Source of the DNA: Arion vulgaris | Lineage: Eukaryota; Mollusca; Gastropoda; Stylommatophora; Arionidae | Direction of reading: 5' to 3' | DNA length: 64,000 nt | NCBI GenBank assembly: GCA_020796225.1 | Contig: CM036753.1 | Location: 2,604,001-2,668,000, forward strand | Part shown: positions 1 through 11,640 of the stretch, piece after piece | Numbering within the stretch: position 1 is the stretch's first letter | How the letters are laid out: each line of letters begins with the position of its first letter | Translations under genes and position numbers: made by a program | The notes under the pieces: model-generated | What the model was told of the DNA's origin: nothing | Database searches by the model: none | The model's input: only the letters and a program-made list of their open reading frames with translations

Positions 1-223
1 CATATGTCCCTTAACAAAGATGAATGTAAGTCTGCCATTTGTTGACACTTGTAGTGATTCAGTCTGCGCACGGAACCAGCCTACACATTCTTAATCCAGA
101 CAATGATTAGTTTTAAGAACGCCAGGGAAACACTGGAGCCGATGAATATGATCAATATATAGACGGTGTACAAGTATTAGGGACTTCTGGGACAAAGCAA
201 CTTTTCAAACACCAGATTCAAAC

Positions 224-672
224 AACAATTGATGACGCCGTTTATGATAGACACAGTTGATGACGCTGTTTATGATAGACACAGCTGATGACACCGTTTA
301 TGAAAGACACAGTTGATGACACCGTTTATGATAGACACAGTTGATGACGCTGTTTATGATAGACACAGCTGATGACACCGTTTATGAAAGACACAGTTGA
401 TGACGCCGTTTATGATAGACACAGCTGATGACACCGTTTATGAAAGACACAGTTGATGACGTTGTTTATGAGAGACACAGTTGATGATGCTGTTTATGAG
501 AGACACAGTTGATGACGCTGTTTATGAGAGACACAGTTGATGACGCTGTTTATGAGAGACACAGTTGATGACGCTGTTTATGAGAGACACAATTGATGAC
601 GCCGTTTATGAGAGACACAGTTGATGACGCCATTATGAGAGACACCGTTGATGACGCCGTTATAAGAGACAC
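224..672. repeat. 28-bp tandem array, about 16 copies
   Basis: The unit is of the form gatgacgccgtttatgatag plus acacagtt. Early copies alternate between gatagacac and gaaagacac forms, and later copies carry gagagacac, so the array is divided into subfamilies. It decays at its right edge (gccattatgag, gccgttataag). Confidence 0.95.
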
Positions 673-735
673 GTCTCAGTAAAGCTCTTTTTAAAAAATT
701 AAAGCTGGTTGTGTTATTCAAAACGTTCGTATTGT

Positions 736-1036
736 AGATCTAGGCAATGGGTACCATAAGTTTGTCTGTAAAGCTAGGCCATGGGTAGAGCTAGGCAATG
801 GGTAAAGCTAGGCCATGGGTAGAGCTAGGCAATGGGTAGAGCTAGGCCATGGGTAGAGCTAGGCAATGGGTAGAGCTAGGCCATGGGTAGAGCTAGGCAA
901 TGGGAGAGCTAGGCAATGGGCAGAGCTGGCAATGGGAAGCTAGGCAATGGGTAGAGCTAGGCAATGGGCAGAGCTAGGCAATGGGTAGAGCTAGGCAATG
1001 GGCAGAGCTAGGCAATGGGTAGAGCTAGGCCATGCG
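736..1036. repeat. 17-bp tandem array, about 17 copies
   Basis: Unit gagctaggcaatgggta, with a caa/cca variant that alternates strictly from about 770 to 895 (a 34-bp dimer) and then changes to a gta/gca alternation. A few units have lost bases near 900-945. Confidence 0.95.
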
Positions 1037-1150
1037 TATTGTAAGAAATAAATATTTGTGGTTCGAATCCAATATTTGGTCATTTATTTTAACCGGAAGT
1101 CCCCAATACTTGATTCTTACTTGGTCTATACATTTTCCGAACCATACTTA

Positions 1151-2150
1151 ATGAATCATTCAGAATGCACGTGACATGAGTGTCAACAAGTGTTCTGGAA
1201 GAATCTACTGTATGTTTTTTATTTCTTGTTTTCATTACCTCATCTCATATTTTTGTCTGCGTCTTCATCTGACACAGTTACATGATGTTTTAGTTCTATC
1301 AACGCTGTTATTAATTACAGCAAAATCTAAATAAAAATATATGAAATACATCATGTTCAACTTTCCTCTTATATGATTGTACCCAACTTCCAACTAACTG
1401 AAATCTTCATGATAAACTTATATATAAAACTAAGGGATGTAACTGTAATATTTCTCAATTTCTATTTGAACTCACCCGCCTTATTTATGCATGATCGATC
1501 ACACGAAACTCTTGACATCTTTTAACCGATCTCTTCCCCGTTCTAGAATTCTGACTTCGATAGATGTTAGATATATTTCTACCTCTTTCTTTCTAGGCGG
1601 GTTTCAGTTCAGTGAATGTCTGGTTGTATTAGTATGTTTTTTAAAAGACTGTGTCTTATGAATCACACATATCTCGTCATAACTTTAGTTTAGTTGAGTA
1701 ATTTAGTCGTTGGATCATCATTTACACGTCCAACCAAATAGTCCATAAGTGTTCTGATCTCCCTCTTAGTTTGTCTCTCAGAGTGTGGCGTCTAACGACC
1801 CCGGTTCTTTGTTGATTTACTATTCTTCTTTGGCTACCGGCATAGTTTTACATTGTTAGCAAACATCACATAACTCTCTGGCATAATTGTATCAAAATGT
1901 AGTTTAAATTGTTAGCAAACATCACATAACTCTCTGGCATAATTGTATCTAAATGTAGTCCACATTAAACAATATTCTTATATATATATATATTACATAA
2001 TATATATATATATATAAGTCTGCATGAGAGTGCTGTGACCTTCACATTGTTACTTCTACTGACGTATCTCAAAATCATAATAAATCGCCTTTGGATCACC
2101 ACGAGAACGTCTTATCGCAATTTGTTATATTATTTGTTGTTAAAATTTGT
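1151..2150. other. Non-repetitive AT-rich intron-like DNA
   Basis: No gene or element recognised. There is a tandem duplication of about 56 bp around 1853-1960 (ttgttagcaaacatcacata in both copies) and an AT dinucleotide run at about 1980-2016. Confidence 0.6.
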
Positions 2151-2151
2151 A

Positions 2152-2720
2152 TACACATCATCATCATACACTAGCTTGTCCTGAACAAAAATCTCCCTTC
2201 CCCCCCAAACAGTTCTTCGAAGTTTCTCTTTCTCATAGGTCAGATGTTCCATCTCTGTAGCAGCCGTCATGCTCAAATCATCAGTTACAGCCTGAGTCCT
2301 TCTTCTACGTGGTTTTCCATCTTGCCGGGATGTCTCCTTCCATGATGATCTTCTTCAACCCTCCGTGTCTTCTTATATGTCTAAAATACCTTCTTTCTCA
2401 TTCTTATTTGTAACATCAGCCAGTTTTCTTTAATTTTGAGTTATTTCTGAATAGGTATATTTATTCTCTTCCATGGCATTCATATACAGAAGACTCTTCT
2501 GTAACACTTATATTTAAAAGCACATATATGTTTTTCTACTGTTATGCTAAATGTCCATGATTCACACCCATATGTTGCCATATGCATTCTGATCTTTGTT
2601 TTATTATCAGTTCCGTTCCATATTGTTTTTTAGTTGTTTAATTTGTTGTAAAGCCATATTTATTCTTCTTTACATTTCCGTCATCCAATTTGTTATCTCT
2701 TGTTAGCAGTGAATTGAGGA
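2152..2720 (-). mobile_element. LINE (RTE-like) 3' fragment, decayed
   Basis: The reverse complement encodes, with frameshifts and stops, the C-terminal part of a LINE reverse transcriptase: a KTKIRM..MATYG segment, a KHICAFKYKCYRRV segment and a KRKLR.F.HIKR-like segment. It ends at a (ATC)n tail at about 2154-2168. The same order, and nucleotide similarity along the whole length, is seen in the copy at 25624-26132. It is 5' truncated and non-functional. Confidence 0.8.
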
Positions 2721-2984
2721 GATATTCACAACTTATCATGTAAAATATCACATTCTGTCATCAAAGTTTTGAGCAGAAACGGATCAAATATTTTGTTGCA
2801 TTGTAATTTATTATACTTGTGAACAAAATCTCAGATATAACTAAAACATAATTACGATGTACATTGTTGACATTTCAGTTATTTATTTGAGTAACTTCTT
2901 CCTCGCACACCGGACATGTCCACACTTACTCCGATCTTCTCCTAACCATGTCTTTCAGTATGTTTAGACTAACAACTCTCCCTT

Positions 2985-3115
2985 CGTTGTCAGCAAGGCA
3001 AGCAAAGAATAGTAACACTGCGACCTATAAGACATGTCGTAAAAGGTGACTAAGGTAGGATTTGACGTGGAGCTGGCTATCATATCCTGTAGAAAAGTAT
3101 AGCCACATAATTCAA
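2985..3115 (+). mobile_element. SINE-like fragment (catgtcgtaaRaggYgacta family)
   Basis: A core of the form acatgtcgtaaaaggtgact is shared with the copy at about 47685-47725 (gcatgtcgtaagaggcgact). I recall this core as common in SINE-like elements of molluscs. The boundaries are uncertain. Confidence 0.5.
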
Positions 3116-3200
3116 CCAACCACGGACAAGTCAAATAGGAGATAGAATGACGTGGCATGAGTTGGTTGAGGGCATATACCACAAACGGAATTTAAAAGGC

Positions 3201-3202
<2 letters not shown>

Positions 3203-3237
<35 letters not shown>

Positions 3238-3260
3238 TGAGGGAGAGAGAGACACTAGCA
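3203..3260. repeat. GA microsatellite
   Basis: A nearly pure (ga)n run followed by interrupted GA-rich sequence, just before the 18/23-bp array. Confidence 0.9.
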
Positions 3261-3295
3261 ACTCCCCTTCTATGCTGGTTGATGAATCTACTGTG

Positions 3296-4690
3296 GTTTC
3301 TCGCATAGTATTCTCTTCTCGTCTCGCATAGTATTCTCTTCTCGTCTCGCATAGTATTCTCTTCTCGTCTCGCATAGTATTCTCTTCTCGTCTCGCATAG
3401 TATTCTCTTCTCGCATAGTATTCTCTTCTCGCATAGTATTCTCTTCTCGCATAGTATTCTCTTCTCGCATAGTATTCTCTTCTCGCATAGTATTCTCTTC
3501 TCGCATAGTATTCTCTTCTCGCATAGTATTCTCTTCTCGTCTCGCATAGTATTCTCTTCTCGTCTCGCATAGTATTCTCTTCTCGTCTCGCATAGTATTC
3601 TCTTCTCGTCTCGCATAGTATTCTCTTCTCGTCTCGCATAGTATTCTCTTCTCGCATAGTATTCTCTTCTCGCATAGTATTCTCTTCTCGCATAGTATTC
3701 TCTTCTCGATAGTATTCTCTTCTCGCATAGTATTCTCTTCCGTCTCGCATAGATTCTCTTCCGCATAGTATTCTCTTCTCGTTCTGCATAGTATTCTCTC
3801 TCTGCATAGTTCTTCTCTTTTCTCTGCATAGTATTTCTTCTTCTCTGCATAGTATTCTCTTCTCGTCTCGCATAGTATTCTCTTCTCGCATAGTATTCTC
3901 TTCTCGTCTCGCATAGTATTCTCTTCTCGCATAGTATTCTCTTCTCGCATAGTATTCTCTTCTCGCATAGTATTCTCTTCTCGCATAGTATTCTCTTCTC
4001 GCATAGTATTCTCTTCTCGCATAGTATTCTCTTTCTCGCATAGTATTCTCTTCTCGTCTCGCATAGTATTCTCTTCTCGTCTCGCATAGTATTCTCTTCT
4101 CGTCTCGCATAGTATTCTCTTCTCGTCTCGCATAGTATCTCTCTCGTCTCGCATAGTATTCTCTTCTCGCATAGTATTCTCTTCTCGCATAGTATTCTCT
4201 TCTCGCATAGTATTCTCTTCTCGCATAGTATTCTCTTCTCGCATAGTATTCTCTTCTCGTCTCGCATAGTATTCTCTTCTCGCATAGTATTCTCTTCTCG
4301 TCTCGCATAGTATTCTCTTCTCGCATAGTGTTCTCTTCTCGCATAGTATTCTCTTCTCGCATAGTATTCTCTTCTCGCATAGTATTCTCTTCTCGCATAG
4401 TATTCTCTTCTCGCATAGTATTCTCTTCTCGCATAGTATTCTCTTCTCGCATAGTGTTCTCTTCTCGCATAGTATTCTCTTCTCGCATAGTATTCTCTTC
4501 TCGCATAGTATTCTCTTCTCGCATAGTATTCTCTTCTCGCATAGTATTCTCTTCTCGTCTCGCATAGTATTCTCTTCTCGCATAGATTCTCTTCTCGTCT
4601 CGCATAGTGTCTCGTCTCGCATAGTGTTCTCTTCTCGCATAGTGTTCTCTTCTCGCATAGTATTCTCTTCTCGCATAGTGTTCTCTTCTA
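3296..4690. repeat. 18/23-bp tandem array, about 70 copies
   Basis: The basic unit is ttctcttctcgcatagta (18 bp); many units carry an extra cgtct between ttctctt and ctcgcatag, giving 23 bp. The two lengths occur in blocks. Because 18 is a multiple of three and the minus strand lacks stops, the array creates long artificial open frames of MREENT repeats. Units near 3710-3850 and 4130-4145 are damaged by small indels. Confidence 0.97.
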
Positions 4691-5125
4691 GCCGCACATG
4701 CAGTCGGCATGCATGGCTTATGTAGCTGAGATAAAGAATAAATACTGGTTATATTCTTATTTGAAATCTTCAGAGCGTATGTTTCCATCTCAACTTGTGT
4801 TAGCTAAAACGTAATTAAGTTGTGCATCATGTCTCCATATTATTGCAAGCTAAAACTAAAACATTGACATATTGATTACAACATAAGAAAAAATGTGTGA
4901 AATAGTTGAAGATAGGACATGTATCTATAACTGCCCCCGCCCCCCCCATCCTTTTCTTGAACCTCCGTACAAATATACAACACTTATCTTTTCTCTCGAC
5001 ACTCACGCATATATACACATACAAATCATTAATAACAAGTTCCGTTTTTGGCAATTTTCACCGCTCGCAATTTGTATATATGGTTGATAAATATGAGTGC
5101 ATATCACATCATCTCATTTCTTATG
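4691..5125. other. Single-copy spacer
   Basis: Mixed AT-rich sequence with a C-run near 4936. No gene, exon or mobile element recognised. Confidence 0.5.
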
Positions 5126-5129
5126 CCCA

Positions 5130-5622
5130 TATCACAGTATCATATTTCTTGTGTCACATTTCTTATGTCATATCACAGTATCACATTTCTTATGTCGTAT
5201 CACAGTATCATATTTCTTATGTCATATTTCTTGTGTCATATTTCATGTGAAATATTTCTTGTGTCATATTTCTTGTGTCACATTTCTTGTGTCACATTTC
5301 TTGTCTCACATTTCTTATGTCGTATCACAGTATCACATTTCTTATGTCATATTTCTTGTGTCATATTTCATGTGAAATATTTCTTGTGTCATATTTCTTG
5401 TGTCACATTTCTTGTGTCACATTTCTTGTGTCACATTTCTTATGTCGTATCACAGTATCACATTTCTTATGTCATATTTCTTGTGTCATATTTCATGTGA
5501 AATATTTCTTGTGTCATATTTCTTGTGTCACATTTCTTGTGTCACATTTCTTGTGTCACATTTCTTGTGTCACATTTCTTGTGCCCATATCACAGTATCA
5601 CATTTCTTATGTCATATTTCTG
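5130..5622. repeat. 14-bp array organised in 125-bp higher-order repeats
   Basis: The basic unit resembles catttcttgtgtca. A marker unit containing tcatgtgaaat recurs at 5243, 5368 and 5493, exactly 125 bp apart, so blocks of about nine units were copied as a whole. Confidence 0.93.
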
Positions 5623-5756
5623 CAGCCGAGACACGTACAAGATGATGCCCTGCTATTTGATTAATTCGTAGTTTATAAATTTCTCATTTTTAATATGGTT
5701 TCATTTACAACTTTAGCCAGTGGATAACGAGAATGGTTCATATCTGCGGAGAAGAA

Positions 5757-6160
5757 ATAAACAGAGAGAGAGAGATAAACAGAGAGATAAACAGAGATAA
5801 ACAGAGAGAGAGAGATAAACAGAGAAATAAACAGAGAGAGAGAGAAATAAACAGAGAGAGAGAGAAATAAACAGAGAGAGAGAGATAAACAGAGAGAGAG
5901 AGAGAGATAAACAGAGAGACAAACAGAGAGAAAGAGAGAGAGATAAACAGAGAGAAATCAACAGAGAGAAATCAACAGAGAGAGATCAACAGAGAGAGAT
6001 CAACAGAGAGAGATCAACAGAGAGAGATCAACAGAGAGAGATCAACAGAGAGAAATCAACAGAGAGAGATCAACAGAGAGAGATCAACAGTGACAGAGAT
6101 AAATAAATACACACATACGTAGAAAAAGAGAGAAATCAACAGAGAGAGAGAGAGAAGCAC
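5757..6160. repeat. Purine-rich array (agagataaac / agagatcaac units)
   Basis: Runs of agagagag separated by ataaac up to about 5950, then 13-bp agagagagatcaac units from about 5950 to 6090, then degenerate purine sequence. On the receptor gene's sense strand this is a polypyrimidine tract. Confidence 0.9.
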
Positions 6161-6284
6161 AGTGTGACACACATAAAACCAGATATTTAGTGCGACTCTC
6201 AGAGACAGAGAGACAGAGAAAGAGAAGACGAAGGCAGAGAAAGAAAGAAAATGATCCATAAAATAAAAAAATGTAAGAATCATT

Positions 6285-6550
6285 TCTCATACCATGAGGA
6301 GATATACTAGGTAATATGGTGTCGTCAGATTGGTATTTTTTCATTGACTGTCGTCGGTACACTACACTGAGTCATGTTGTCAACTTTCAGCCGGCCATCT
6401 TGACTTCTCTCAGTGCTTTTCCTTGTACCCAATTGAGGCTGGATCAACCTGAGTACCGTTACAGTCGGAAAACAATTTCCACTGTAGAATTGAACCCGGG
6501 TCACTCGTATAAGATGTGGGTTTACTAACCGCTATGCTATCAGTGCTCTA
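6285..6550 (-). mobile_element. tRNA-derived SINE, family C copy 1
   Basis: On the minus strand the head reads tagcatagcggttag (matches the RNA polymerase III A box) and then, about 35 bp later, gggttcaattc (B box). The body and the far end (gcttttccttgtaccc, cataccatgag) recur in the copy at 37268-37510 and in shorter form at 28358-28460. Confidence 0.75.
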
Positions 6551-6569
6551 ATGATATATTGAGAGTTAT

Positions 6570-7669
6570 AGATTCAGAGAGACACAGAGAAATATAAAAG
6601 CATACAGTAAGAAATATAGAAACACATAGAAAGAAATAGAGAGACAAATAGAAATGTTGAGATGAAAAGAGAGACATACAGAGATAAATAGTGATAGAGA
6701 GAGAGAAGTGAGAGGCAGAGAGATAACGAGAGAGAGATAGTGAGAGAGAGAGAGAGTAACGAGAGAGGCAGAGAGATAGTGATAGAGCGAGAGAGATAAC
6801 GAGAGAGAGAGAGATAGTGAGAGAGAGAGATAGTGATAGAGCGAGAGAGATAGTGAGAGAGATAGATAGTGAGAGAGAGATAGTGAGAGAGAGAGATAGT
6901 GAGAGAGCGAGAGATAGATAGATAGTGTGAGAGAGAGAGAGAGAGAGTAGTGAAGAAGAGATAGTAGGAGAGATAGTGAGAAGAGAGATAAGAGAGAGAG
7001 AGATAGTGAGAGAGAGATAACAGAGAGAGAGAGAGATAGTGAGAGAGAGAATGTAAAGAGATAGTGAAGAGAGATATGAGAGAGATAGTGAAGAGAGAGA
7101 GATAGTGAGGAGAGAGAGTGATGAGAGAAATAGTGAGAGAGATGGGAGAGAGAGATAGTGAGAGAAGAGAGAGAAGATGAAGTGAGAGAGAGAGAGATAG
7201 TGAGAGAGAAGGAGAGAAGAGATGGAGAGAGAGATAGTGAGAGAGAGATAGTGAGAGAGGAGATAGTAGAGGAGAGAGATAGTGAGAGAGAGAAGAGAGA
7301 GAGAGAGAGAGTAGATAGTAGAGAGAGAGATAGAAGAGATAGATAGGAGAGAGAGATAGTGAGAGAGAGAGAGATAGTGAGAGAGAGAGAGAGAATAGTG
7401 AAGAGATGAGAGAGAGAGATAGTGAGAGAGAGAGAGATAGTGAGAGAGAAAGGAGAGAGCGAGAAGATAGAGTGAGAGAGGAAGTAGAGAGAGAGAGAGA
7501 ATAGAGGATGATGAGAGTAGAGAGAGAGATGAGTAGAGATGAGAGAGAAGAAGAGAAGATAGTGAGAGAGAGATAGTGAGAGAGAGGAGAGAGAGAGATA
7601 GTGAGAGAGAGAGTGAGAGAGAAGATGTGAGAGAGAGAAGAAGTGAGAGAGAAGAGAGAAGGATGAGAG

Positions 7670-7706
<37 letters not shown>

Positions 7707-8024
7707 TAGAGAGAGAGAGAGATAGTGAGAGAGAGAGAGATAGTGAGAGAGAGAGATAGTGAGAGAGAGAGAGTAGGAGAGAGAGAAGATGAGAGAGAGA
7801 TAGAAGGATAGTGAAGAGAGAGATAGATGAGATGAGAGAGATAGTGAGAGAGAGAGAGATAGTGAAGAGAGAGATAGTGAAGAGAGATAGTAAGAGAGAT
7901 AGAGAGAGATAGTGAGAGAGAGAGAGATAGTGAGAGAGAGATAGTGAGAGAGAGAGATAGAGAGAGAGAGATAGTGAGAGAGAGATAGGAGAGAGAGAGA
8001 TAGTGAAGAGAGATAGAGAGAGAT

Positions 8025-8055
<31 letters not shown>

Positions 8056-10771
8056 GGTAGGAGAGAGAGAGATAAGAGAGAGAGATAGTGAGAGAGAGAG
8101 ATGAGAGGAGAGAGATAGTGAGAGAGAGAAGAGATAAGGAGAGAGAGAGATAGTGAGAGAGAGAGAGATAAGAGAGAGAGAGAGAGAGTGAGAGAGAGGA
8201 GAGAGATAAGAGAGATAGAGAGAGAGTAACGAGAGAAAGAGAGTAGTGAGAGAGATAACGAGAGAGAAGATAAGAGAGAGAGATAGTAGAGAGAGAGAGA
8301 TAACGAGAAGAGAGAGAGAAGTAGAGAGAGAGAATATGAGAGAGAGATAGAGAGAAGATAGAGGAGAGAGAGATAGTAGAGAGAGAAGTAACGGAGAGAG
8401 AGAGATAGTGAGAGAGAGAGATAACGAGAGAGAGAGAGATAGTGAGAGAGTAGTAGAGAGAGAGAGATAGAGGAGAGAGAGATAGTGGAGAGAGAGATAA
8501 CAGAAGAGAGAGAGAGATAGAGAGAGAGAGAGAAATAACAGAGAGAGAAGATAGTGAGAGAGAGATAACGAGAGAGAGAGATAACAGAGAGAGAGATAAC
8601 GAGAGAGAGAAACGAGAGAAAGAGAGAGATAACGAAGAGAGAGAGATAAAGAGAGAGAGATAAGAGAGAGAGAGAGATAGAGAGAGAGGATAACGAAAGA
8701 GAGAGAGAAAGAGATAACGAGAGAAAGAGATAGTGAGAGAGATAGATAGTGAGAGAGAGAGATAGTGAGAGAGAGAGAGATAGAGAGAGAGAGATAGTGA
8801 GAGAGAGAGAGAATAGACAGTGAGAGAGAGAGAGATAGTAGAGAGAGATAGTAGAGAGAGAGATAACGAGAGAGAGAGATAGTGAGAGAGAGAGATAACG
8901 AGAGAGAGAGAGAGATAGTGAGAGAGAGAGAAATAACGAGAGAGAGAAAGATAGAGAGAGATAGATAACGAGAGAGAGAGATAACGAGAGAGAGAAGATA
9001 ACGAAGAGAGAGATAACGAGAGAAAGAGAGAGAGAGATAACGAGAGAGAGAGATAACAAGAGAGAGAGATAACGAGAGAGAGAGATAACGAGAGAGAGCG
9101 ATAACGAAAGAGAGAGAGAGAAAGAGATAACGAGAGAAAGAGATAGTGAGACAGATAGATAGAGGAGAGAGATAGTGAGAGAGAGAGAGATAACGAGAGA
9201 GAGAGATAGTGAGAGAGAGAGATAGAGAGAAAGCGAGATAACGAGAGAGACAGATAGTGAGAGAGAGAGAGATAACGAGAGAGAGATAACGAGAGAGAGA
9301 GATAAGAGAGAGAGAGATGAGAGAAAGAGAGAGAGATAACGAGAGAGAGAGAGATTACAAGAGAGAGATAACGAGAGAGAAGATAACGAGAGAGAGGATA
9401 ACGAAAGAGAGAGAGAAAGAGATAACGAGAGAAAGAGATAGTGAGACAGATAGATAGTGAGAGAGAGATAGTGAGAGAGAGAGATAACGAGAGAGAGATA
9501 GTGGAGGAGAGAAGAGAGAAAGCGAGATAACGAGAGAGACAGATAGTGAGAGAGAGAGATATAACGAGAAAGAGATAACGAGAGAGAGGATAACTGAGAG
9601 AGAGAGATAGTGAGAGAGAGAGAGATAACGAGAGAGAGAGATAACGAGAGAGAGATAACGAGAGAGAGAGATAACGAGAGAGAGAGAGAGATAACGAGAG
9701 AGAGAGAGATAACGAGAGAGAGATAACGAGAGGGAGAGAGATAACGAGAGAGAGAGATAACGAGAGAGAGAGAGACAACGAGAGAAAGAGAGAGATAACG
9801 AGAGAGTGAGAGAGAGATAACAAGAGAGAGAGATAACGAGAGAGAGATAACGAGAGAGAGATAACGAGAGAGAGAGATAACGAGAGAGAGAGAACGAGAG
9901 AGAGAGAGAGATAACGAGAGAGAGATAGTGAGAGAGAGATAACGAGAGAGAGAGAGTGAGAGAGAGAGAGATAGTGAGAGAGAGATAACGAGAGAGAGAG
10001 AGATAACGAGAGAGAGAGATAGCGAGAGAGAGAGATAACGAGAGAGAGAGATATAACGAGAGAGAGAGAGAGATAACGAGAGAGAGATAACGAGAGAGAG
10101 AGATAACGAGAGAGAGAGAGAGAGAGAGATAACGAGAGAGAGAGAGAGAGATAACGAGAGAGAGAGATAACAGAGAGAGATAAGAGAGAGAGAGATAACG
10201 AGAGAGAGATAACGAGAGAGAGAGAGATAACGAGAGAGAGAGATAACGAGAGAGAGAGATAACGAGAGAGAGAGAGATAACGAGAGAGAGAGATAACGAG
10301 AGAGAGATAACGAGAGAGAGTAACGAGAGAGAGAGTGATAACGAGAAGAGAGAGATAACGAGGAGAGAGAAAGATAACGAGAGAAAAGATAACAGAGAGA
10401 GAGATAACGAGAGAGAGAGAGAGATAGTGAGAGAGAGAGATAACGAGAGAGAGAGATAGTGAGAGAGATAACGAGAGAGAGATAACGAGAGAGAGAGAGA
10501 TAACGAGAGAGAGATAACGAGAGAGAGATAGTGAGAGAGAGAGATAACGAGAGAGAGATAGTGAGAGAGAGATAACGAGAGAGAGAGATAACGAGAGAGA
10601 GAGATAACGAGAGAGATGAGAGAGAGATAACGAGAGAGAAGATAACGAGAGAGAGAGATAGAGAGAGAGAGATAGGAGAGAGAGAGATAACGAGAGAGAG
10701 ATAACAGAGAGAGATAACAGAAGATACGAGAGAGAGAGATAACAGAGAGAGAGATAACGAGAGAGAGAGAG

Positions 10772-10811
<40 letters not shown>
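6570..10811. repeat. 4.2-kb purine tract of gagagagagataacga and gagagagagatagtga units
   Basis: Almost no pyrimidines occur except inside ataacg and atagtg spacers that interrupt GA runs at about 12-18 bp spacing. The two spacers form separate domains: atagtg is frequent to about 8.8 kb and ataacg dominates afterwards. On the minus strand it is a polypyrimidine tract, with long artificial Leu/Ser frames. Between about 6950 and 8700 single-base losses are frequent. Confidence 0.97.
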
Positions 10812-10813
<2 letters not shown>

Positions 10814-10984
10814 ATGATTTTTCTCTTTAAGGTAGACCTATCATAACCTGGTGACCTTGACATTATGTAGAACAAACATTGATGTGAAAATTAATATGAA
10901 GTCTTCCAAATTGAGACACGGCTATTTCAACCATATACAGTATTATTTTTGATCACATGAAAATAAATATAATAAAAACAGAGA

Positions 10985-11640
10985 CAATGGCAATAAGTAG
11001 ACAACCAGAAAACCTTACAATAAAATTCCAGAACGTAGACATAAAATAAACAATTGAGGCCAAATACTTAAGCAATTTTCACAGCAGATGGAAGTATCGA
11101 TAGCGAAATCAGCAATCGTTGCACAAAAGCTAACCAAGCACTGGGACATTTAACATCACCGTTGTCACATAAAGAGATACCGCTAACAACTAAAGCAAAT
11201 CTCATAAGAACGATTTTCTGGCCAACACTATGTTACCAGTGTCAAACATGGCCAATAACAGCAGCAAATGAGCGGAAAATCATAACGACAGAGATGAGGT
11301 GTCTTAGAAGAGCTGCAGGTGTGACAATAAGAGACAAAATTAGAAATGAAGAAATCAGAAGAAGACTGGATAGGAAACCAGTTATGCCATTCATAAAAGA
11401 ACAACAGATTAAATGGTTTGGACACCTGGTCAGAATGCCCTGGTATCGCCTACCACAGAGAGCCACACAGAAAAAGTATAATGAGTACAAGGCAAGAGGA
11501 AGACCACGCAAAAGATAGAGAGACGGCATCAAGAACAGCCTTACGAACATGAATATCAGCTTACAAAGTGCCTTAAAAAAGCACACACAAGATCACTACG
11601 TTTCACCCCAACACTTCCATAAAGAAGTCAATGGTGGAAG
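10985..11640 (+). mobile_element. LINE 3' fragment (reverse transcriptase C-terminus), decayed
   Basis: An open frame at 11162-11518 encodes a LINE ORF2 C-terminus: TPLTTKANLIRTIF-like start, then MRCLRRAAGVTIRDKIRNEE, then IKWFGHLVRMP and GRPRKR. The usual Trp after the last motif is a TAG stop, and the frame would otherwise continue through the region where the 70-bp array begins. The same frame continues upstream to about 11080 (DGSIDSEISNRCTKANQALG), where a frameshift occurs. No reverse-transcriptase catalytic domain is left; 5' truncated and dead. Confidence 0.85.

Larger units (their letters stand above)
100..1150. mobile_element. Inverted-repeat element with two internal minisatellites
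   Basis: The segment near 106-222 and the segment near 1045-1150 are diverged inverted copies. On one strand both read tatagac ... caagtattRgggacttc, then an A/T-rich spacer, then a ggattcgaac-like motif. Between them sit a 28-bp array and a 17-bp array. The same terminal sequence occurs in the fold-back element near 38 kb, so it is a dispersed family. Non-autonomous elements with inverted ends and internal tandem repeats are known in molluscs, but the class (MITE, fold-back or Helitron-like) cannot be fixed. No coding sequence. Confidence 0.5.

Noticed and set aside
1040..1085. ggttcgaatcc near 1060 as a tRNA gene
   Set aside because: Only a B-box-like motif; no cloverleaf can be drawn and the sequence belongs to the inverted-repeat element.
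3112..4788. Long frames of MREENT/EKRILC repeats (up to 558 residues)
   Set aside because: They follow from an 18-bp repeat without stops; composition and length variants of 23 bp shift frames at random. No start context, splice site or homology.
6540..9823. Leu/Ser-rich frames of 839 and 1085 residues
   Set aside because: Reading of a GA/CT repeat; all minus frames stay open because stops cannot form from CT runs.
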